A program made the translations under genes and the position numbers. From Clusia tigrina (Eukaryota > Arthropoda > Insecta > Diptera > Clusiidae): a DNA stretch of 64,000 nucleotides. Under the pieces are notes generated by a model. It worked only from the letters and a program-made list of their open reading frames with translations, was not told the origin of the DNA and searched no databases. Shown one piece after another: positions 56,719-64,000 of the stretch (positions are counted from its first letter, which is position 1; the number at the start of each line of letters is the position of its first letter). The stretch spans positions 70,159,611-70,223,610 of the forward strand of contig OV050030.1 of assembly GCA_920105625.2 (NCBI GenBank), written 5' to 3'.

Positions 56719-57674
56719 TCATAAAGATTCCAGTGCCGTTACTGGAGGTATTTACAATGCACAAAGTGTACCCAATACCCAAGAGACTAAACCCAGATTG
56801 GTGCGTGCTGCCGAAGACAAGATATGATTACATAGCGGCAAGCCAGGCTCAAGAACACTACATTGGCCTATCAATAGAGGACGAAGGGAAATGTCGAGAG
56901 GTGGGCACAACAAGACGTTTATGCTACCATCCCGGAAAAGTAATTACGCGAGCAAGCGATTACTGCGAGATAGAAGTCTTGAAACATGAGCAAGACCAAT
57001 GCGATCACGTAGCCATTCCAGCTACGGGAGGAATTCTGGTAGCTACCAGGACTGTAAACAAATGGCTCTACCATTTTGACGACCAGGTGATTTTCACGGC
57101 GGTGTGCTCAGACGAAACCACACGGTTGGAATTGGTAAACACCGGGTTTATGACCATCGAAGCTGGCTGCAGGGTGATTGGCAAAGGGATAATGTTGGTC
57201 CATAAAAGTCAAGAAGAGTCACGATTTAAGTTTTCAACGTCTGTCATGGGAACAAACCGTTTAAAGACGAAGCTGCAGGAGCTGCTGGAAAATTATAAAC
57301 GAGGTGATTCTGGCCACACGCGCACAACACCGAACACGGTCTCACTCATGCATTTCAAGAATCTACGAAAAACTCTCACAACAAACAGCAGAGCAATCAA
57401 CGAGTTGGTTAAGGGGGCAGAAGATGTGGAAAGGGTGTCACACCTCACCAATTCCTGTGAGATAGTGCACACCTGGATGAAGGGAGGGGTAGTCAGTATA
57501 GCTGGCCTCATCCTGGTGGTAGTGATGGTGACGACGCTCATTTCGAAAAAATGGTGCAAGATAGTGGCGGCCCTTCAAAGACTCGAATCAACCACACCAA
57601 CGGCGCAACACAACAACCATACCGACAACGGCAGCCGACAACCGGATAATCAGTTAGCGGAGGTTATAACGTAA
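56719..57674 (+). pseudogene. env: Env C-terminal fragment in the duplication
   Basis: Equivalent to env residues from about 288 to the stop, including the membrane anchor. It lacks signal peptide, cleavage site and fusion peptide. There is no start codon of its own: the frame opens in the LTR1 fragment junction. Confidence 0.9.
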
Positions 57675-58121
57675 GATTTTAGATTTAAATATCATAGCGG
57701 AAGATAAGATTTAAGTATGAGAATAAAATGTATTGTACGCCAGTGAGAAAAGAGTCGATGAAAGACCAAGAATAAAAAGGGGAAAGTATAATAGAACAAA
57801 AGAGAAAAACAAAAAACTGAAAAAAAGTCGAAGTAAAGAAAAGAAAAAGAAAAAGAAACAAAGAAAAAAAAAACAAGATTCAAAAACAAAAAAGGAAAAA
57901 AAAACATAAAGAAAAGAAAAAACAAAAAGAAAAGAATATGAAAAAAAAGAAATAAAAAGAACCCGAAGTATAAAATAAGGTGAATTTAAAAAAAAAGAAA
58001 AGAAAGAAGAAAAATTGTATATTGATTTAAGAAAATGTACTGACTGTTTGAAGTGCAGAAATAAATGTAAACTTTCATTAGAAGTTAGTTGCACTAACTT
58101 CTTTTAGAAAGAGGGGAGGGA

Positions 58122-58626
58122 TGTTGTGAGTTAGAACCTTACTACCTACGTGTAGTTTACTCACAGCACCGACTCCTAATAGATGCCACACTATGTTGAA
58201 TTAGCATGTGCTAAAACGGTGTTATCATAAGGCATACTTCTAGGGTTTAAGTATTTCAAGTTAATGTGATCTGTGCAACGTTATTATGTAAGCTTTTAGG
58301 GTGTTACAGTTCCGCAGTCGAGTCGACGAGGGCAGCGTAGTGCACCGTCGCCACTTTTGAAGTGGGTCAGTTGGCTTGACCAACTGACACCAATTAGCAG
58401 GTGCAGAACTGGAACACCAGAAAGGTCAGTTCACAGACTGAGATAGATGTTTAAAAAATAGTATATAAGTATTAGGTTTCGTAATAATAAATCTCTTCTT
58501 GTGTTTTGAAACTGAAAAGCAATAAGTGTTTGAATTCAACGTTAGGGCTCTTAAGTTTTCAGCCACGCGCCCGAAAGAACTGCGACAGGACGTCCCCAGT
58601 CAAGCAAGGACTCGAGATCCCCAACA
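58122..58626 (+). repeat. Internal LTR2, second copy
   Basis: Duplicate of 52115-52619, with the same length and the same downstream junction to pol (GTACCGCAGG at 58627). Confidence 0.93.
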
Positions 58627-59835
58627 GTACCGCAGGTACAGAAAGTATCAGTAGTGCAAACGAGGTCCAAAGCACGCTGAGATAAGAAGAATGCCGAGAG
58701 AATGCAAAAGGATAAAGTTGATGCTACAACAGATGTTAGCAAAACGGGTGAAGATGCAACCAGCAATGTGGAATGGCTGGAGGATATAAAGGATATCCAG
58801 GCTGTGTTAAAGGGTTTCCATGATTCGCCTCTAGGAGGTCACCAGGGATTCTGGAAAACCCATGACAGAATTAGGCGAGTATTCGGATGGAAGGGTATGC
58901 TCAAGGATATTAAGAAATATATAAAGAGTTGTCCAAAATGTCAGGCCAACAAAAGTTCAAGGCCGACAAAGATGCCAATGGTGTTAACTGACACACCAAA
59001 ACAACCATTTGATAAAGTTCATATGGATATCGTAGGTATTTTACCTGAGACTGTTTCGGGCAATAAATACATATTGACATTCCAAGACGATTTCTCAAAG
59101 TATATGGCGTGCGTGGCTATACCCGATGCTGAAGCAAGTACGGTGGCCAAAGCATTCTTTGATGAAATTATAGCACGATACAACATACCTAAGGTTTTGA
59201 TAACCGATAATGGTTCTAATTTTGTATCGAAGCTGTTCTCGGAAACATGTAAAATGCTGGGAATCAAGAAGTTGCATATACCACCATATCATCCACAGGC
59301 GAATGGCTCATTGGAACGTAGTCATCGATCTCTGGCCGAGTACTTGCGCAGTTTTGCCAAAGAAGACGGCTCGAATTGGGATCAATGGTTAACCACTGCA
59401 ATGCATGTACACAACAATACTGTGCATGTATCAACGAAGCAAACTCCGTTTAGAAGACTCTACAGGTTTGATTTCAACATGCCAGCGAATTTGAAGCGCA
59501 AATGTGCGCCTGTATACAATGCTGATGACCCCAATAAAGTACAAAAATATCAGTTGCAGCGAGCGCACGAATTGGTTAGAGAAAACCAGGAATGTGCTAA
59601 ACGAGTGGCCAGGGAAGCCTATAACAAGGTACTAAACCCAGTAGTTTTTCATGTGGGTGACCAGGTACTAATGAAGAATCAGGCTAGGAGAAACAAATTC
59701 TCACCTATGTGGATAGGTCCGTATGTAGTAGCAGAGACTCGAAGCCCAGTTACAACAGTCGTAACGATTAAGGGAAAAAATAAAAAGCTACATAATAATT
59801 TGTTGAAATTATTCCACATTAGACCACGCAACTAA
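58627..59835 (+). pseudogene. pol: Integrase-only pol fragment, copy 2
   Basis: Duplicate of 52620-53828 with the same TGA near its start. One coding difference was found (ILPET here, ILPDT in copy 1). The full pol also reads ILPET, so copy 1 carries the derived base. Confidence 0.88.
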
Positions 59836-62454
59836 AGACATGTGTTAGCAGTGTTTTACAAGTGTAAACACAAGAATAACAACGTAAACATGTACGTGTG
59901 TATATCGGATAACACACAGCTCCGATTCTCAAAGTCAAGGCCAGCAGAAGTGTGCCACTTAAAATCGAGCGATTAAAGTTGACGTAATAAAAGTGCTTAT
60001 TATGCACTGTGGCCGAACGAAGCATAGTAGGGAAAAATATTTTTTTTAAATAATGATAAATATTGCACGTAATTAAAAAATAAAATGAAATAATAAGACA
60101 GTCGTGGGTAAGTAATATAAAACAAAACTTCGAATATGTACATACATACATACGGCAGTGTATGCACTGAAATTCGATGCATGAGCATTAACGCCAGGCA
60201 ACGGAACTGCTGGTGAAGTAAGCATATATACGAGTATGTATATATGTTTATAAGATAAGGAATGAATATACGAGGGAATATTTAAAGAAGTAAGTATTCT
60301 AGTTATAGGAATTGGGAATTGCAGATACTGCAGCAGGCTATATGTAGATATACTCGTACATGGGTTTTAACTGTTTATTGTTTAGGAAATTAGCGTATGG
60401 AAATTCGAAAAAATGTATAGTTAATTGGGGAAAATAACGTTAGTAATTAATTCTAGGTAATTTAAAGCGCCTCGAATGTATGTATGTAGCCATCTACGAG
60501 CTAATTACAGGATGGAAAATAGAATCGTTAATGGATATATACATATCAGGCTAGAAGTAAATTTAAATAAAAAATCAATTGTATGCGATGAAAGATATAG
60601 TCATGCAATGGACAATGTTTTCACATAAACGGGTTTATCTTAAATAATCTCGCTTATGTAAAAGGCACTAGTTTTGCCAAGAATTGATATAACAAATTTT
60701 TTTTTGGGCGGCATATAATTAAATTAGAAAATAATTGTTATGTATGAAGCAAATTTTTGTAAAATGTATATATTTGAGAAGGATTTAAAGTTTTAATGCC
60801 GCCAACAATTGTAAGAAAATGTATTATAGTTAATTAATAGTATTTGTAAAGGAAATAGTTTTTGTTACTTGTTTATAGTTTGTTTGTTAAGACGTAGTAG
60901 ATAAGCGATATATAGATTTGAATCCAATTTACTGTTTACGTTAAAAATTGAATGAATGTAATAGCTAGTAAGAATAATTAAAACTCGGCAAGTCCGATAA
61001 GCTAAGCGTATTGTTTTTAGATATTCAGGCGTTGGTGAACAAACATCTGGATGGTTCAATATGGTGCAGCATGAACCTGGAAGGGACTTCCTGCAGCGTC
61101 GAAGACTGAGTAATATGTTAACCAACATCCAGGAGACCAGTAGATGAAATGCAAGTGCAGCGAACAAAAATCTGACTGAATGAGAAGAAGTAAGAAGACG
61201 TAGAAGAAAAGTGATCAGTAAGCCGCAAAGGAAGAAAGACGAGTTTGGCAACGATGATGTCCAGAGATAATTTTTGGGTTGGAAGAAACGAAAACGAAAT
61301 TAGTGAGAATTCATTTTTATATGAAAGAGTGGAAGAGCTTCCAACTTCCCATCTGCGAGATGACTACGATTTAAGCTTATAAAAAAATGGAGATGGTATC
61401 GGCCGAATGGAAGAGTCCCTATCTGACTAGTAAAAGTCTAATAATACTTGAGTTTTATTGCATAACTGACTAAATGGCATGAAAAGCACTAACATGTACG
61501 TTGTCCGTATAAAGAATCCAACGTGTTTGCCATTATTACATATATCAGTATGTATATTGTATTATTGTCTAGAAATAAGAAAAGGTAATTTTAGCCAAAA
61601 CCCGAGGGTACTCCGTAATTTCACCGAGAAACGGCTACAATAACAATAACAGCCACAACTACTATCGTTCAATTAGCTTCGCAGAATAATCTCCTGGCGC
61701 AAAAATCGTTTTAACCACGAAAAGATCGAACATAACTTAGCCAAGCTTTATCGACTAAACTTCGTAACGATTTCTCCAATGAGAAAATATCCATTGTCAC
61801 TCACTAAGCGAATATCGAATATTTATTTTGATTTCGTCAGAAGCGCATCTAGTCGCGCAAGCTTGCATCATCTTTGTACGTACCGATCCAGAAAGAAGGG
61901 AGGGGTATGCAGAGTTCATCGAGGGACTTCACTCTGACAACGACGGTCGTCAACTGGACCAGCAGGTAGCAGAGGGCGCAGTATAATATAAGGTTTTATG
62001 TATAGAATAGAATTGTGTCATTGTTTAGATATTTGTAGATACGCCAATGAGAAAAGAGTCAATGAAAGACCAAATTATAAAAAGGGGAATTTAAAAAAAA
62101 AATAATGATGGATAAAAATAAAAAAAAAAAAAATAATAAAAAAAACAAACAAACAAAAACAAAAACAAAGTAACGAAAAAAATAAAAATAAAAGAAAGAA
62201 AACTACAAAAGAAAATAAAAGCTAAAAAAAAAAATATATATATGGAAAAGAAAAGAATAAAAAAGGAAGAAAAAAACCGTGATAGAACCCAAATAAGGCG
62301 ATTTTAAAAAAAAAAAAGATGTAAATAAAAACAAGTCATATGTATGTACTATAGAGTTAAATAAGTGCACATAATTGTTTACAGTGCAAGAAAATTATTG
62401 TAGAGATTTTATGGAAGTTAGTTGCACTAACTTCTTTTAGAAAGAGGGGAGGGA
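59836..62454 (+). other. Env-less 3' region, copy 2
   Basis: Duplicate of 53829-56447, ending in the same A-rich tract, 10-bp hairpin and polypurine tract. Confidence 0.7.
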
Positions 62455-62931
62455 TGTTGTGAGTTAGAATCAAGCTACTTACGCGTAGTTGACTCACAGC
62501 ACCGGCTCCTATTAAATTCATTAAGAACGCACATATTTTTAGGGTGCAAATATTGTAAATGAACAGTATTTATGTATTAATTATGATGTAAACTTCTAGG
62601 GTGTTACAGTTCCGCAGTCAAGCTGACGAGGGGCATTTAGAATGCACCGACGACATTTTACTTTCAGTAGGTCAGTTGGCTTGAGCCACTGACACCAAAT
62701 AACAATTGCGTAACTGGAACACCAGAAAAGTGAAGACGTAGACTGTAATGTTTATTTGTAAATAGTATATAAGAACTAGCATTTTAAGAATAAAGCTCTC
62801 TTGTGTTTTTAAAACTGAAAGGTGAAAAGTGTTTGTACTTTACGTTAGGGTTCTTGATTTGCAGCCACGCGCTCGGAAGAACTGCGACAGGACGTCGCTC
62901 TCGCCGACAAGCAGACACGAGGACCCCAACA
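62455..62931 (+). repeat. 3' outer LTR1 of the composite provirus (477 bp)
   Basis: Complete copy matching 40447-40923 and followed by the right target duplication, so it is the true right end of the insertion. Confidence 0.95.
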
Positions 62932-62935
62932 CCAC
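62932..62935. other. Target-site duplication (CCAC), right copy
   Basis: Identical to 40443-40446. BEL-C coding sequence continues in phase from here. Confidence 0.9.
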
Positions 62936-63087
62936 CCAACGAATGGCGATTGTGAAGGATCACCGAGGTCCACCCGGACTCAGACGGTAGGGTGCGAGTC
63001 GCGAAAGTGCGGACAGCACGCGAAGTCGTTACAAGGCCCATCACCAAGATGGTTCTACTCCCTCGAGTGGGAGTGCAGGCTGAGTAA
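62936..63087 (+). pseudogene. pol: BEL-C integrase C-terminal domain
   Basis: In phase with the frame that stops at 40446, this stretch gives PNEWRL, a TGA (62953-62955), then RITEVHPDSDGRVRVAKVRT and TRPITKMVLLP. It ends with TAA at 63085-63087. NEWRLxRI...DGxxRVxxxRT...RPxxKxxLLP is typical of the last domain of BEL/Pao Pol (DUF5641). It shows that BEL-C was one element before the provirus entered. Confidence 0.87.
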
Positions 63088-63727
63088 CCCCGGCATCCGG
63101 TCTTTTGGCCATTTCTGTAGCAAGTTCCACTCTCCGTAGCTTCTATTTTTAGTTCGTAGTCTTTCGTCTTCGTAGTCTTTATACTTTTTAAATATCATTC
63201 CTCGTTTCTTCTATATTGAGTCCTTAGTCTTCCTCGCTAAACTGTAGACGTAGATCTCGCATGGCTCTGCCACGGGATAAAATTGTGGTACTCCACGTAG
63301 TCCTGTAGCAGCTACTTCTCCTATTATTAGCGTTCAATAAGCCCATCAAACGTATTATATTTCCTCCTATAATTGATGACTAATAATAATTTGAATTTTC
63401 CACAGACTTTCCCATCTTGCCGTGCTGACTGGCGGGGCAAACGCTATATCGGGCCCTGTCCCAGTTGTGCTCCTAAGGTTCAGCTAGTGTTCCCAGCTCC
63501 CGTGATGTTGCAGGGGTCGACGCCATTTCGCAACCTGGGGGCAGCGCCGTCTCGCGCCCACGATGCAGCGACCACATTCAGCGCCACAGCGGCAGCTACG
63601 CCATCGCGCACACGCGCCCGACCTGCGCCACCTGTAGCGCGTTCGCCACCAGTAGAGCCGAGGAGTTTCCATCCCCCCATAACCAGGGGCCAACGCCATT
63701 GCGCGTCCGCACCACAGCTGCGCCACC
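63088..63727 (+). other. BEL-C 3' flank and GC-rich Ala/Pro frame
   Basis: 63088-63370 is AT-rich, possibly the BEL-C 3' UTR or LTR, but no matching LTR is present. 63373-63783 is an open frame (136 codons) with SCRADWRGKRYIGPCPSCAPK and a long Ala/Pro/Arg stretch, preceded by a TTTTCCACAG acceptor-like site at about 63398-63407. I do not recognise it. Its GC content stands out from the surroundings. The frame passes into the inverted repeat. Confidence 0.4.
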
Positions 63728-63972
63728 TACTGCACAAAAATGGCTTTATGGAACAATCAATGATGAAGACAGACAAGAAATAGAAGGACACCTTAACGTA
63801 ATAGATACAAACAATCACAATGCTATACAAAACCTTAACAGTCAGATAAAAATTATTTTCCTTAAGGTTTTGTATAGCATTGTGATTGTTTGTATCTATT
63901 ACGTTAAGGTGTCCTTCTATTTCTTGTCTGTCTTCATCATTGATTGTTCCATAAAGCCATTTTTGTGCAGTA
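63728..63972. repeat. 111-bp perfect inverted repeat of an env-like fragment
   Basis: Arms 63728-63838 and 63862-63972 are exact reverse complements with a 23-nt spacer. The left arm, read on the plus strand, encodes QKWLYGTINDEDRQEI and GHLNVIDTNNHNAIQ. This resembles the region after the fusion peptide of errantivirus Env (composite env: LKWAIGTMDHQDSDRIYGHL). Transcripts would fold into a long perfect hairpin. Confidence 0.9.
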
Positions 63973-64000
63973 CCCATGAAATTAAATAGTCCACGTTTTT

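Larger units (their letters stand above)
56719..62725 (+). repeat. 6.0-kb tandem duplication, copy 2
   Basis: Second copy of 50711-56718, 1 bp shorter through an A-run difference. It carries an env fragment, LTR2, an integrase fragment, the env-less region and the first part of LTR1. Confidence 0.93.
40447..62931 (+). mobile_element. Composite errantivirus provirus with internal LTR and tandem duplication
   Basis: Bounded by 477-bp LTRs with one difference that I found and by a 4-bp target duplication inside BEL-C. The order is LTR1, leader, gag, pol, antisense ORF, env, polypurine tract, LTR2 (505 bp, another subfamily), integrase-only pol fragment, env-less 3' region, polypurine tract, LTR1 fragment. 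The block from env to LTR1 then repeats and ends in a complete LTR1. A likely history: a type-2 element inserted in the pol of a type-1 element at GTAC, recombination removed the type-1 5' half, and a 6-kb tandem duplication followed. Confidence 0.85.

Overview
This window is eukaryotic transposable-element DNA with no host gene that I can recognise. The AT-rich spacers, long (AT)n tracts, errantivirus-type gag-pol-env elements and the mix of BEL/Pao, Jockey, RTE-like and LOA/R1-like elements point to a higher fly (Diptera, possibly a tephritid). The species is an inference. Almost every reading frame belongs to a retroelement, and most are broken.

Layout, left to right. (1) 161-3391 plus an LTR to about 3760, minus strand: BEL/Pao element (BEL-1), 3'-truncated. 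(2) About 3765-4780, minus: 5' fragment of an RTE-like non-LTR element carrying the endonuclease. (3) 4785-6572: spacer with no gene, then a 328-bp (AT)n tract. (4) 7309-12030, plus: degenerate Ty3/gypsy element (Gypsy-1) between two 117-bp direct repeats. (5) 12148-23600, plus: decayed errantivirus D with gag, protease, RT, RNase H, integrase and env relics, split by LOA-like element E (15162-19808, minus, 9-bp target duplication). (6) 23600-24923: leader and gag of a second BEL element (BEL-C), plus. (7) 24924-37001, plus: errantivirus B, lacking gag, protease and env. It is interrupted by LOA/R1-like element F (25661-27822, minus, 9-bp target duplication) and Jockey-like element G (about 30344-35095, minus). 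(8) 37002-40446, plus: BEL-C protease to integrase. (9) 40447-62931, plus: a composite errantivirus provirus inserted in the BEL-C integrase gene with a 4-bp target duplication (CCAC). The BEL-C C-terminus resumes at 62936. (10) 63088-64000: GC-rich spacer and a 111-bp perfect inverted repeat of an env-like fragment.

The composite provirus is the youngest and most complete item. Its outer LTRs (477 bp) differ at one position that I found. It has open gag, pol and env frames, a canonical -1 slippery heptamer, a tRNA-Ser-type primer-binding site, a polypurine tract, and a splice donor and acceptor that would join a leader ATG in frame to env. Internally it holds a different LTR subfamily (505 bp) followed directly by an integrase-only pol fragment. 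A block of about 6.0 kb (env 3' half to outer LTR) is tandemly duplicated with almost no divergence.

The most unusual item is a 128-codon antisense ORF between pol and env (48458-48844, minus). It has its own TATA box, initiator, start context and polyadenylation signals, sits in an insertion absent from the sister elements, and belongs to no family I recognise. At larger scale, all LTR/errantivirus elements except BEL-1 lie on the plus strand and all non-LTR elements on the minus strand. A unistrand, flamenco-like piRNA cluster could look like this.
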